Made by a program: the position numbers and the translations under genes. Source: Brevundimonas subvibrioides (lineage in GTDB: Bacteria; Pseudomonadota; Alphaproteobacteria; Caulobacterales; Caulobacteraceae). Taken from it: a stretch of 64,000 nt of DNA. The stretch spans positions 62,001 to 126,000 of the forward strand of contig NZ_NCEQ01000005.1 of the NCBI RefSeq assembly GCF_002280785.1, read 5' to 3'. Below are positions 7,954 to 17,043 of the stretch, piece by piece. The stretch's first letter is position 1; each line of letters begins with the position of its first letter. Below the pieces are notes generated by a model, which was not told the origin of the DNA, made no database searches, and saw only the letters and a program-made list of their open reading frames with translations.

Positions 7954-10194
7954 ATGGCTAGACACACCCTGCTCGCGGGAGCGAGCGCGCTTGCACTCAT
8001 CATGTCTTCGGCGGTCGGACTGAACGCCGCCCACGCCCAGAGTGGTCCGGCCCCGGCCGAGGAAGACCAAGCGACCGCACTCGGCGACATCGTCGTCGTC
8101 GCCCGTCGTTCCGAAGAACGCCTCCAGGACGTCCCGCTCAGCGTCACCGGCATCTCGGCCGAAGACCTTGAAAGCCGTACGATCACGACTGGCACCGATC
8201 TCCAGAAGCTGGTCCCGACCCTGAGCGTCGGGGTCAGCATCTTTGGCGGCGCCCAGCAGTTCTCGCTCCGGGGGGTCCGCACCGGCGTCGTCAGCTACCT
8301 GAACGAGGTTCCCGTCAACGGCGTCCTGGCCGATCAGATGTTGTGGGATCTGGCCTCGATCCAGGCCGTCTCCGGCCCCCAGGGCACCCTTTTCGGCAAG
8401 AACAGCACCGGCGGCGCCGTGCTTTTCGTCCAGAACACCCCGACGGATGAGTTCGAAGGCTACCTCGAAGGCCGGATCGGCAGCTACAACCTGTATGAAG
8501 GCACGGCCGTCGTGAACCTGCCAGTCAACGACATGCTCGCCCTGCGCTTCGGCGCCCGTGTGACGCGCCGTGACGGGATCATCGACAACCTTACCGGCCC
8601 GGACCTCCAGAAGCTGGACCACCGATCGGTTCGGTTCTCGGCCCGATTCACGCCCAATGCCTATCTGAGCAACGTCACAACCTTCAATCTCGCCGACCGG
8701 GACGATACGCCCTACGCCCAGATCAGTGGTGCGGGTCCGGGGACTCCGACATGCCCTACGGCTCTGCCAGCCTGCATCTATGGCGCCCTCTACGGGACCG
8801 AACTGGCCGCTCAGCGGGCGCGCGGCATTCGCACCGTGTCCATTCCGCTGAACGCCAGCCAGACTGCAACACCTTGGCAGTTCACCAACGCCCTGACCGG
8901 CTATTTCGGATCGGTCACGGCCAAATACATCTTCGGTTACCAGAAGAACGAGGACCGCCAGTTTACCAGCCAACTGTCGATCCCCCTGCCCGTCATCATC
9001 GGTCTGAATGAAAACAACACCAGCCTGACCACCCATGAAGCCCAGCTTCTGGGGACAGCGTTTGGCGCTCGCCTGTCCTGGGTGACCGGCCTCTATTCGT
9101 CGGCCAACGACGTCAACAACTTCAACAGCTACCTGCTGTTCGCACCGGTCGGCACGCCCCACAACGTCAACACGACCCAGCAGACCGGCGGCAACACCAC
9201 CACCGATTCCTGGGCCGTTTACGCGCAGGGTACGCTGGCGGTTACCGAGCGCCTCAACCTGACGGCCGGCATCCGGTACACTGAGGATGATGTGAAGACC
9301 GCCCAGTTCGGCTTCAGCCCCGGCCTGCGTTGCAATCTTCCGGCCGCCCTGCCCAGCGTGAACATCACCACCTGCACCCAGCGCATCGCCGCCCAGACGG
9401 ACGCAGTCACCTACAACCTGTCGATCGATTTCAAGGCGACCGAAGACGTGCTGCTGTATGCCACCACTCGCAAGGGCTACAACGCCGGCGGCTTCAACGC
9501 CAACATCAACGATCCCGATCTGGAGGTCGTGCGGCCCGAGTTCATCACCGACTACGAGGCCGGTCTGAAGGCGGACTGGAGCCTGGGCGGAATTCCGATC
9601 CGCACCAACCTGTCGGCCTTCTACGCCGAATACACCGACATCCAGCGCACCACCTCGCTGCTGTTCCAGAATCTGGTCGTGACCGGCAACTTCAACGCCG
9701 CCGAAGCAACCATCTACGGCGGCCAGATCGAACTGCTGACGCGGCCGTTGGAGCCTCTGACGATCCAGGCGTCCTACGGCTATCTGCATACCCAGTACGA
9801 TCGCTACCAGAACGCCATCCTCGGCGACGTCAGCGGCAACCGCTTCGCCCAGGCGCCCCAGGATTCGGTCAACCTGTCGGCGACCTGGCGTCACCCCCTG
9901 AGCGTCGGCGAACTGGTCGGCCACATCGGCTACGCCTACATCAGCGAGGTCGCCTTCGCCGATGACAACCTGACGACGCCCGGCAACATCGCCCCGGCAT
10001 ACGGTCTGATCGACATGCGGCTGGACTGGAAGGATGTCGGCGGTCGCGGCATCGATCTGGGCGTCTACGTCAAGAACGCGACCGACGAAGACTATCTGCT
10101 GAACACGACCGATCGGACGAGACCGTTCGGCTTCCTGTCCCAGCTTTACGGTGACCCCCGGACCTTCGGTTTTGAAGTTCGCTACGCGCTGTAG
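7954..10194 (+). CDS. TonB-dependent outer-membrane receptor 1
   Basis: A 746-residue receptor, probably importing the cluster's substrate across the outer membrane with TonB/ExbBD energy. The signal peptide ends in NAAHAQ. A TonB-box-like segment, GDIVVVARR, leads into the plug (QDVPLSVT, then LQKLVP, GPQGTLFGKNSTGGAV), and the C-terminal barrel ends in FGFEVRYAL with a terminal aromatic-rich strand. It is of the type common in sphingomonads and Caulobacterales for hydrophobic catabolites rather than siderophores, although no ligand can be read from sequence. A long open frame on the opposite strand is a composition shadow. A strong terminator follows. Confidence 0.92.
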   Translation: MARHTLLAGASALALIMSSAVGLNAAHAQSGPAPAEEDQATALGDIVVVARRSEERLQDVPLSVTGISAEDLESRTITTGTDLQKLVPTLSVGVSIFGGAQQFSLRGVRTGVVSYLNEVPVNGVLADQMLWDLASIQAVSGPQGTLFGKNSTGGAVLFVQNTPTDEFEGYLEGRIGSYNLYEGTAVVNLPVNDMLALRFGARVTRRDGIIDNLTGPDLQKLDHRSVRFSARFTPNAYLSNVTTFNLADRDDTPYAQISGAGPGTPTCPTALPACIYGALYGTELAAQRARGIRTVSIPLNASQTATPWQFTNALTGYFGSVTAKYIFGYQKNEDRQFTSQLSIPLPVIIGLNENNTSLTTHEAQLLGTAFGARLSWVTGLYSSANDVNNFNSYLLFAPVGTPHNVNTTQQTGGNTTTDSWAVYAQGTLAVTERLNLTAGIRYTEDDVKTAQFGFSPGLRCNLPAALPSVNITTCTQRIAAQTDAVTYNLSIDFKATEDVLLYATTRKGYNAGGFNANINDPDLEVVRPEFITDYEAGLKADWSLGGIPIRTNLSAFYAEYTDIQRTTSLLFQNLVVTGNFNAAEATIYGGQIELLTRPLEPLTIQASYGYLHTQYDRYQNAILGDVSGNRFAQAPQDSVNLSATWRHPLSVGELVGHIGYAYISEVAFADDNLTTPGNIAPAYGLIDMRLDWKDVGGRGIDLGVYVKNATDEDYLLNTTDRTRPFGFLSQLYGDPRTFGFEVRYAL

Positions 10195-10210
10195 TTCCAC
10201 CACCCCGCCT

Positions 10211-10240
10211 CCCGCCCCCGGCACACCCGTCGGGGGCGGG
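10211..10240 (+). terminator. Strong rho-independent terminator
   Basis: CCCGCCCCCG (10211-10220) pairs perfectly with CGGGGGCGGG (10231-10240) around a ten-base loop and is followed by CTTTTCTTCT. It ends the TonB receptor 1 transcript. Confidence 0.92.
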
Positions 10241-10282
10241 CTTTTCTTCTCCGCGTGAGCGACCCCATTGAAAGAGTCGGCC

Positions 10283-11110
10283 ATGATTGACGATAGCCGG
10301 CGCGATCCGACCTTTGTCTCGAAATACGGTCCCTGGGTGCTGGTCAGCGGCGCTTCAGAGGGCACGGGCGCCGAACTGGCGACCCTCGCCGCGGCCAAGG
10401 GCTGCAACGTAGTGCTGGTGGCGCGACGGCTGGACAAGCTGGATTTGCTGGCGACGACATTGCGCGATCAGTTCGGTGTGGAGGTCGTGACGCAATCGCT
10501 GGATCTGACGGTTGCGGACGGTGCTGCAATGCTTCAGGCCTGTGCCGACGGACTTGAGCTTGGCCTGGTGATCTTCAACGCGGGCGGCGACAGCGTCGGA
10601 GGGCCCTTTCTGGCCAAGCCCTATTCCGAGTGGCGCCAACTGCTTCACCGCAATATCGACATGCTGACCGAGGCCTGTCACCGCTTTGCCACCGCCTTTG
10701 TCGCCAAGGGTCGCGGAGGGATCGTGATCATCGGATCGGAGGCGGCGTTCCAGGGAACCGGTCGGCTGGCGCTCTATTCCGCGACCAAGGGCTATGCCTT
10801 GAACCTCGGCGAAAGCCTGTGGCGCGAGCTGAAGCCCAAGGGTGTCGATGTCCTGAACGTCCTGATCGGCGCGACAGATACGCCCAAGCTACGCACGGTG
10901 TTCGAGAAGAACAACCTGTCGCCGGACGCGGTCCCGCTGACCCTGGCCGAGGATGTCGCACGGGTGGCGCTGGAACACCTCGGAGAGGGGCCGACCGTGG
11001 TCCTGAACGCGCTGGACGATGACGACAATCCGATGCTGTCACGACGCCTTCGGCGCGAGCGGGTCGTTTACCACAGTGAATTCCTGAATCACTTCTACGG
11101 GCCGGAGTGA
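10283..11110 (+). CDS. Short-chain dehydrogenase/reductase (SDR family NAD(P)-binding)
   Basis: A 275-residue SDR. ATG at 10283 is chosen because AAAGAG lies seven bases upstream; an in-frame TTG at 10268 is less likely. Motifs: SGASEGTG near residue 23 (a TGxxxGxG variant), FNAGG as the NNAG equivalent, and YSATK with the catalytic Tyr and Lys. This pattern resembles the DHRS/17-beta-HSD-like subgroup that reduces hydrophobic ketones. It is the first gene of a compact plus-strand run (SDR, SDR, MFS) after the receptor terminator. Confidence 0.88.
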   Translation: MIDDSRRDPTFVSKYGPWVLVSGASEGTGAELATLAAAKGCNVVLVARRLDKLDLLATTLRDQFGVEVVTQSLDLTVADGAAMLQACADGLELGLVIFNAGGDSVGGPFLAKPYSEWRQLLHRNIDMLTEACHRFATAFVAKGRGGIVIIGSEAAFQGTGRLALYSATKGYALNLGESLWRELKPKGVDVLNVLIGATDTPKLRTVFEKNNLSPDAVPLTLAEDVARVALEHLGEGPTVVLNALDDDDNPMLSRRLRRERVVYHSEFLNHFYGPE

Positions 11111-11114
11111 CGCC

Positions 11115-11915
11115 ATGAAAAGGCTGGAGGGCAAGATCGCCATCGTCACGGGCGGGGCCGGCGGCATCGGGTCGGCGACCGCGCGCCGACTGACGTCGGA
11201 GGGCGCGGTCACGGTGATCGCCGATTATGATCTTGTGCGCGCGAGAGCCGTGGCGGGCGAGATCGGCCATGGCGCTACCGCAGCCTTCTACGACGCAGAG
11301 AAGATGGAAACAGTCGAGGCGCTGGTTGTATCGACCGTGGCGCAGTTCGGGCGTCTGGACATCCTGCTCAACAACGCCGCCATCACGACGCCGCAGATCC
11401 AGAAGGACGACACGACGGCCGTCGATATCGCGTTCGAGACCTGGGACCGGGTCATGGCGGTCAACCTTCGCGGCTATCTGGCCGGCTGCAAATACGCGAT
11501 CCCAGAGATGCTGAAGACCGGGGGCGGAGCGATCGTCAACACCGCCTCGGGGTCCGGCCTGGTCGGCGACCTGTCGCGGATCGCCTATGGAACCTCAAAG
11601 GCCGGCGTCATCGCCCTGACCCGTTCGGTCGCCACCCAGTACGGCCGTCGAGGCATCCGCTGCAACGCGGTCGCTCCGGGGCTGATCCTGACAGAGGCGG
11701 CCAGGGACGGCGTGCCAGAATTGATCGAGATCATCCAGAACCACGTCCTGACGCCGCGTCTCGGCACGCCGGAGGACGTGGCGGCCGTGGTCGCCTTCCT
11801 CGCGTCCGAGGACGCAGGCTTCATCAATGGCGAGACCATCGTCTGCAACGGCGGCTCGCTCGCGCATCAGCCCCATACCCATGATCTCGCGCAGTATCTG
11901 GAAGGACCTCACTGA
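11115..11915 (+). CDS. Short-chain dehydrogenase/reductase
   Basis: A 266-residue classical SDR: TGGAGGIG at the N-terminus, NNAA replacing NNAG, and YGTSK with catalytic Tyr and Lys. The C-terminus has FINGETIVCNGG, the usual final strand. GGAG in the end of the preceding gene serves as ribosome site; only four bases separate the genes. The stop shares one base with the start of the following MFS gene (TGATG). Confidence 0.9.
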   Translation: MKRLEGKIAIVTGGAGGIGSATARRLTSEGAVTVIADYDLVRARAVAGEIGHGATAAFYDAEKMETVEALVVSTVAQFGRLDILLNNAAITTPQIQKDDTTAVDIAFETWDRVMAVNLRGYLAGCKYAIPEMLKTGGGAIVNTASGSGLVGDLSRIAYGTSKAGVIALTRSVATQYGRRGIRCNAVAPGLILTEAARDGVPELIEIIQNHVLTPRLGTPEDVAAVVAFLASEDAGFINGETIVCNGGSLAHQPHTHDLAQYLEGPH

Positions 11916-13246
11916 TGTCGGACACGCTGACGGCCGCTTCTGCAAAAGCGCCGGGCAAACACTATCGCTGGCTGGTGCTGGCCGTCCTGACCGCAGTGCA
12001 TTCGACCCACCATATCGACCGCAACGTGCTGTCGGTCGTGGTCGAACCGATCCGTCAGGAGTTCGGTCTGAGCGACAGCCAGATGGGGATGTTGGGCAGC
12101 CTGGGATACGCCTTGGCTTTTGCAGTCGCCGCCATCCCGATGGGCTATCTCGTGGACCGGGTAAATCGCCGAAACATGCTGGTCGGCATTCTGGCGCTGT
12201 GGAGCATCATGACTGCGGTCTGCGCCTCGGCCAATTCCTACGTTCAGTTGCTGCTGGCGCGCATGGGGGTCGGCATCGCAGAGGCCGGCGGGGCCCCGAC
12301 GGCCATGTCGATGGTCTCGGACTATTTCCCGCCCAAACAGCGGTCGACGGCCATCGGCATCTGGTACCTGAGCTCGGCCATCGGGACAGGAATCATCTTC
12401 CTCGTCGGAGGAATTCTGGCCCAAGCTTTCGGCTGGCGGATGGTGTTCCTGGTCGCGGGGATTCCCGGTCTGGTGATGGGGGTGATCCTGTTCCTGGTCG
12501 TGCGCGAGCCCCGTCGCGGTGGATCGGAATCGGTCGCCCCGGTCACGTCCGAGGTCGGCCCTGCGCCAGCCGGCGAAGGGGCTGAAAAGGCCGCGACCCT
12601 CAGCGAAGCCTTCGCCTATGTACTCCGCCGTCCGGCCATTCTCAGCATGATGGCCGGGATCGTTCTGGCCGCCGCAATGAGCTCGGCCTTTGCCCTGTGG
12701 TCCGTGTCGTTCCTTGTGCGTGTCCATCAGATGCCCCTGGCGCTTGCGGGGGTCTCGATCGCTGTGGCCTTTACGGTGTTCGGCATCGTCATTCCGCTGA
12801 TCTCGGGGCTTATGGGTGACCGGCTGTCGAACTCGAAACAGGGACATCGGCCCGAACGCCTGGCCCTTCTCAGCGCCACAACCATGACCGGCGTGGTTAT
12901 CTGCGGGGTCGCGGCCGCCCTGTCCGGCAGCGCCGTGGTTGCCGTAGCGATGATGTGCCTGTGGTGCGGGCTGATGCTGGCTCACAACGGGCCGGCCAAT
13001 GCCCTGGTGCTCAGCATGTTGCGTCCCCGGATGCGAGGCGTCGTCGTGGCGACCTTGCAGACGGTCGCGACGGTCGTCGGCACGGGGCTAGGTCCCTTTC
13101 TCGTCGGCGTGCTCAGCGACGTCTACGGCGGGCCGAACTCGCTGCGCTGGGCGATCATGACGGGGATGTCGCTGAACGTGGTGGCCGTGTTGTGCTTCCT
13201 CAACGCCGCCCGAACCGCGCGACGGGATTCCCTTCTGGACGGCTGA
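11915..13246 (+). CDS. MFS transporter (ACS/spinster-like)
   Basis: A 443-residue, 12-helix major facilitator transporter with the conserved loop DRVNRRNML after helix 2 and RMGVGIAEAGGAPTAMS in helix 4-5. It resembles organic-anion or aromatic-acid MFS carriers. The MFS protein at 47440 is a clear paralog (shared EP(I/V)-x2-EF-x-LSDSQ, IPMG-x-L-x-DRVNR and APTAMSM blocks). It is translationally coupled to the upstream SDR. Direction of transport and substrate are unknown; uptake of a pathway intermediate is the simplest idea. Confidence 0.88.
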   Translation: MSDTLTAASAKAPGKHYRWLVLAVLTAVHSTHHIDRNVLSVVVEPIRQEFGLSDSQMGMLGSLGYALAFAVAAIPMGYLVDRVNRRNMLVGILALWSIMTAVCASANSYVQLLLARMGVGIAEAGGAPTAMSMVSDYFPPKQRSTAIGIWYLSSAIGTGIIFLVGGILAQAFGWRMVFLVAGIPGLVMGVILFLVVREPRRGGSESVAPVTSEVGPAPAGEGAEKAATLSEAFAYVLRRPAILSMMAGIVLAAAMSSAFALWSVSFLVRVHQMPLALAGVSIAVAFTVFGIVIPLISGLMGDRLSNSKQGHRPERLALLSATTMTGVVICGVAAALSGSAVVAVAMMCLWCGLMLAHNGPANALVLSMLRPRMRGVVVATLQTVATVVGTGLGPFLVGVLSDVYGGPNSLRWAIMTGMSLNVVAVLCFLNAARTARRDSLLDG

Positions 13247-13249
13247 ACA

Positions 13250-13266
13250 GTTCCTCGCCTAGATTA
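13250..13266 (+). promoter_or_regulatory. 17-bp recurrent element, copy C
   Basis: GTTCC-TCGCCT-AGATTA, a variant of RTTCK-N6-AGAWTA. It lies four bases after the MFS stop and 28 bp before the next start. A second shared string, GTTCAGGATATGCG at 13285-13298, overlaps that start and is nearly repeated at 20966-20979. Confidence 0.45.
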
Positions 13267-13293
13267 GACAAAAATAGGGAAACTGTTCAGGAT

Positions 13294-14328
13294 ATGCGCA
13301 CGTTCAATCGGACGATGCCGCGTGCCGACTTCAACTATCAGGTGCTGGTCGCACCGATGGAGGTCAGCGCCCCGGCCATGAATGACACCCGCGGCTTCTT
13401 CGGCCTGGTGATGAACAAGACCATGCCCTACGGCGTGTTGCGCGACGCCGAGGGCCATCTGTATGCCCCGGTTCGCGCCCTGATGGCCCCGACCGGCACG
13501 CCCAACCCGACTACCTTTTTCTATCAATCCACGCGGCTCGGCGAAGACACCCTGGTCATGGACAAGCCGCGCATGGCGGCCCAGGCCCAAACCGCCCTGC
13601 CCGTCCAGACCCTGGAAAGCGACACCGTCGTCTGGCGCTCGCCCGACAGCGATGCGGGCAACGCCTGGCGGGTCACGGCCTCGGCCGGGCGGTTCACCTG
13701 GACCGAGGACGGCCTGTTCGAGATCTGCGGCACACTGCTGGGTGTGGGGATGCAGTGGTATCTGCCCGGCGTCGACTGGGGCACCTTCTATACCGCCCAG
13801 ATCTATGAGGTCAGCGGCGTCTGCGACGGCCACGAGGTCAAGGGCATCATTTCGCTGGACCAGGCCTATCTCGCCGAGGGCGGCGCGATCCACTACAAGA
13901 AGGATCTGATCGTCAACAACGGCATGCATGTCATCTGGTGGAATTTCGCCACCGTGTATGTTGACGGGACATTCGACGTCGGCTCCTTTTGCGTGGGCCA
14001 TGACATGCTCGGCTATGCCATCTTCCAGAACGAGAAGGGCGAGATCCGGACCACCACCAAGATCGAGGGCGTGTCGCACCACCCGGACGGTGACTATTTC
14101 TGCGACACCGCCCGCATCGTCCTCGACGACAGCGAGGAATGGGAGTTCCTGCCCGATCCCAAGGGACGGATGGTCAGCTTCCTGGGTGGCTTCCCGATCA
14201 CCGCCCAGCAGGAGGGCCGCTGGCGTCGTGTCGGCGATACGCGCGAGCCGTCACATTGGCTGGGCTGGGGCGAGACGGACCGGCGCAATGGCACGTCCCG
14301 CAACGTCCGGGGCTCGGACATCGCATGA
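13294..14328 (+). CDS. Unknown beta-rich protein, possibly lipocalin/CrtC-AttH-like
   Basis: A 344-residue protein without a family I can name firmly. No signal peptide or membrane helix is evident. The sequence is rich in aromatics and short alternating hydrophobic strands (MQWYLPG, VIWWNF, HWLGWGE), with a HH-x-D-G-D-Y motif near residue 255. This suggests a double beta-domain such as the AttH/CrtC hydratase-like or DUF7064-type families; that is a guess from pattern only. It is ATGA-coupled to an NTF2-like gene and two genes from a CrtI-like flavoprotein. ATG at 13294 has only AGGA one base upstream; ATG 13315 is the alternative. Confidence 0.6.
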   Translation: MRTFNRTMPRADFNYQVLVAPMEVSAPAMNDTRGFFGLVMNKTMPYGVLRDAEGHLYAPVRALMAPTGTPNPTTFFYQSTRLGEDTLVMDKPRMAAQAQTALPVQTLESDTVVWRSPDSDAGNAWRVTASAGRFTWTEDGLFEICGTLLGVGMQWYLPGVDWGTFYTAQIYEVSGVCDGHEVKGIISLDQAYLAEGGAIHYKKDLIVNNGMHVIWWNFATVYVDGTFDVGSFCVGHDMLGYAIFQNEKGEIRTTTKIEGVSHHPDGDYFCDTARIVLDDSEEWEFLPDPKGRMVSFLGGFPITAQQEGRWRRVGDTREPSHWLGWGETDRRNGTSRNVRGSDIA

Positions 14329-14675
14329 CCATCGCAAAGAGCGAGATCGAACGGTTTCTGCACGGCCAGCTGGAGGCCTGGAACGCCCATGACCGCGAGG
14401 TCTTCTTCGGCTTCTATCGCGAGTTCGGGCGCAACGGACTGATCATCGACTATGTCGGCAAGCCACACCGCGACGCCTGGGACATCCTTGAAGCCATGTG
14501 GGCCGACCACAATAAGGGGATGCGGCTGGAGGCGGTCAAGGCGGTGATCAATGGTCACGAAGCGGCCTGCCACCACCGCAACCACATCGACGCCGCCAAT
14601 GTAGTGATCGAGACGATGGAGCTCTACGATTTCGGCGACGGGACCCTGTCGATCCGCTACTTCATCGACGCCTGA
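14325..14675 (+). CDS. NTF2 / SnoaL-like fold protein
   Basis: A 116-residue protein with the cone-shaped NTF2-like pattern: an N-terminal helix (SEIERFLHGQLEAWNAHD), G-KPHRDAWDILEAMW, then strands ending in LSIRYFID. Family members are small dehydratases, isomerases, cyclases or binding proteins. It lacks the R-x-D and W-R-D signature of the epoxide hydrolases elsewhere in the window. The ATG overlaps the upstream stop (ATGA) and the next gene begins one base after its stop, so it is made together with the unknown protein and the flavoprotein. Confidence 0.75.
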   Translation: MTIAKSEIERFLHGQLEAWNAHDREVFFGFYREFGRNGLIIDYVGKPHRDAWDILEAMWADHNKGMRLEAVKAVINGHEAACHHRNHIDAANVVIETMELYDFGDGTLSIRYFIDA

Positions 14676-14676
14676 T

Positions 14677-16236
14677 ATGGGCAAACGCTACGACGTCGTC
14701 ATCGTGGGCGGGGGCCACAACGGCCTGGTTGCGGGAACCTATCTGGGCAAGGCGGCCAAGCGGGTTCTGGTTGTCGAACAGGCAGCCCTGGCGGGCGGTC
14801 TTTCGCAATCCGACCATGTGATCCCCGAAGCGCCGGACCACATGATCAATACCGGAACGGCCGAGTTGATCCACATCCGCGCCTCGCCGGTGATGCAGGA
14901 ACTGGATCTGCGCAGCCACGGCTGGAAGACCGTCGAGACCGACCCGATGTACGCTTGGCTCGATCCCGATGGGGGCTCGATCGCCGTGTTCCGCGACCCG
15001 CGTCGGACGGCCGAGGATATCGCCCGTTACTCCAGCGCCGACGCCAGGGCCTATCTCGAATTCATCGAACTGATCGACGGCCTGATGCAGTTCGCGGGCG
15101 CCATGGGCAAGGGCGATCCCGGCGTCCGAACGGCAGGCAACTATCTCGAGCTCGCCAAGGTGGCGATCCGCAACCGGGCGCTGAAGACAAAACTTCAGCT
15201 CATCAGTACCGCACCGGCCGACCAACTGGCGGCCGAGTGGTTCGAACATCCGGCAACCCAGGCCCTGTTGCTCGGCATCGTGGCGGGCGCAGGTCCCTTC
15301 GACACCGACGGCAACGGCATCGCCTACGCCCTGTTCGGCCTGTTGCACCGGGTCGGGGTGTCCAAGGCCGTCGGCGGAATGCGGATGTTCGCCGATACCC
15401 TGGTGAGCGCCTATGCGGCTTCGGGCGGCGAACTGATGCTGAACGCCGAGGTCGCGGAGATTGTCATTCGCGACGGGACCACGCAGGGCGTGTGTCTGGT
15501 CGATGGCCGGATGATTGAGGCAGATGTCGTGATCGCCACCTGTGACCCCATCAGCGCCGCGCGTCTGGCGACTCCCGGTGGGCTCGACCGGGTCACGCGC
15601 ACCCGCCTTGAGTACGCTCCGGCGCACCGGGCCAACGTCGGGCCATCGCTCCTGAACGTGGCCTCGTCCCAGCCCTTCAGGCTCAGGCGACACAGACGCA
15701 CCGACGGCGTGGACCTGAACCAGGCGGTCGGCCTGATCGGCACCGCTGACGAACTGAGACAGGCGTTGGTCCAGGCGCGACGCGGGCTGGTTCCGATGAC
15801 GCCGGTCTTTTCCCTGTCGCCGATGACCAACTGGGATCCGTCGATCGCACCGGACGGTCAGGGCGTGGCCTACATCTATCTGCCGGTTTTCCCGGTCGAT
15901 GTGAACGCAGGCTGGGACAGCGCCAAGGCCCCGGCGGCCAATGCCGTCATCGCCCGAGCGGCAGACTACTACGACGGTTTCGACGGCGAACTGGGCCGGT
16001 GGTTCGAGACCTGTTCCGACCGCGAGACGCGCACAGGCCTGACCAAAGGCTGCGTCACCCACGTTGACTTTGGCGCTCAACGAACAGGAGCCAAACGGCC
16101 TGCGTTCGGCCTAGGCGGGCCTGAACCCCTCGCTCGTGGCTTGTTCCTGGGCGGTGCGGGCATCCACCCCGGCGGTGGGGTGTCGGGCGGTCCCGGTCGG
16201 CTGGCGGCGAAGCGGGTGCTCGACTACCTGACCTGA
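14677..16236 (+). CDS. FAD-dependent phytoene-desaturase-like oxidoreductase
   Basis: A 519-residue flavoprotein of the CrtI / COG1233 type. The dinucleotide-binding signature VVIVGGGHNGLVAGTYL is at residues 8-24, followed by EQ-x4-GG-x2. The C-terminal FAD closure is LGGAGIHPGGGVSGGPG. Relatives desaturate, isomerise or oxidise isoprenoids and other lipids; this one is not near carotenoid biosynthesis genes (no CrtB), so a catabolic dehydrogenase role is more likely. No independent ribosome site is clear; it is probably coupled to the previous gene. It ends 10 bp from the opposing SDR. Confidence 0.85.
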   Translation: MGKRYDVVIVGGGHNGLVAGTYLGKAAKRVLVVEQAALAGGLSQSDHVIPEAPDHMINTGTAELIHIRASPVMQELDLRSHGWKTVETDPMYAWLDPDGGSIAVFRDPRRTAEDIARYSSADARAYLEFIELIDGLMQFAGAMGKGDPGVRTAGNYLELAKVAIRNRALKTKLQLISTAPADQLAAEWFEHPATQALLLGIVAGAGPFDTDGNGIAYALFGLLHRVGVSKAVGGMRMFADTLVSAYAASGGELMLNAEVAEIVIRDGTTQGVCLVDGRMIEADVVIATCDPISAARLATPGGLDRVTRTRLEYAPAHRANVGPSLLNVASSQPFRLRRHRRTDGVDLNQAVGLIGTADELRQALVQARRGLVPMTPVFSLSPMTNWDPSIAPDGQGVAYIYLPVFPVDVNAGWDSAKAPAANAVIARAADYYDGFDGELGRWFETCSDRETRTGLTKGCVTHVDFGAQRTGAKRPAFGLGGPEPLARGLFLGGAGIHPGGGVSGGPGRLAAKRVLDYLT

Positions 16237-16246
16237 GGATCTGCGA

Positions 16247-17014
16247 TCACATCATGACGCCGGAATGCAGCGCCAGCTGACCCCCGTCGTTGTTCAGGAT
16301 CACGCCGCTCAGATAGGAAGCCTGGTCCGACGCCAGAAAGGCGATGGTCTCCGCCTGTTCCTGAACCGTGCCCATCCGGCCCAAAGGGACACGCCCGACC
16401 CGGGCCTTGAGCCTTTCCGGGTCCATGCCGGTCGGGCCCGTCGTCATTTCGGTCGCGGTGATGCCTGGACAGACGCAGTTGACCCGGATGCCGTATCGCC
16501 CCCACTCGACCGCCAGCGATCGGGTCAGGCCGACGACGCCGTGCTTGGACACGACATAGCCGATCTGGTTCGGCACGGCAGCCAGACCCGCGATGGAGGC
16601 GACGTTGACGATCGCGCCCCGCTGCGCCGGGATCATGGAGGCGTTGGCGACGGCCCCGCACCAGAAGAACTGCGAATACAGATTGGTACGGATTACCCTG
16701 TCCCAGGCGACGAAGTCCTCGGCGGGGGCGACCACTGAGATGCCCGCGTTGTTCACCAGGATGTCGATCCGACCCTTCACGCTCATGACTTCGGCGACGG
16801 CGTCGTCGACACAGGCTTCGTCGGCGGCATCGCCTGCGATGGCCATCGCCCGGCCACCCTGCGAAGCGATCTCAGACACCACGGCTTCCGCCGCGCGGGG
16901 GTCCAGATCGTTAACCGCGACGGTCGCGCCTTGACGCGCCAGCAACAGGGCCGTGGCCCGCCCGATCCCGCCGCCTGCGCCGGTAACGATGGCAACCCTG
17001 TCTGCGAACCGCAT
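16247..17014 (-). CDS. Short-chain dehydrogenase/reductase
   Basis: A 255-residue classical SDR with TGAGGGIG, NNAG and YVVSK (catalytic Tyr/Lys), and ending in VILNNDGG. ATG at 17014 is chosen for AGGAAA nine bases upstream; ATG at 17047, overlapping the upstream MFS stop as ATGA, would add 11 residues. The much longer open frame reaching 18280 is just the MFS gene read out of frame and is not a fusion. It is second in a minus-strand operon after the MFS carrier. Confidence 0.88.
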   Translation of the reverse strand: MRFADRVAIVTGAGGGIGRATALLLARQGATVAVNDLDPRAAEAVVSEIASQGGRAMAIAGDAADEACVDDAVAEVMSVKGRIDILVNNAGISVVAPAEDFVAWDRVIRTNLYSQFFWCGAVANASMIPAQRGAIVNVASIAGLAAVPNQIGYVVSKHGVVGLTRSLAVEWGRYGIRVNCVCPGITATEMTTGPTGMDPERLKARVGRVPLGRMGTVQEQAETIAFLASDQASYLSGVILNNDGGQLALHSGVMM

Positions 17015-17043
17015 CGCGCATGTTTCCTGATTGGTGGATCCGG

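Noticed and set aside
7942..10437. Very long open frame on the minus strand opposite TonB receptor 1
   Set aside because: GC-rich coding DNA often leaves the antisense frame open; the plus strand encodes a clear receptor with signal peptide, plug and terminator, while the antisense product has no recognisable domain.
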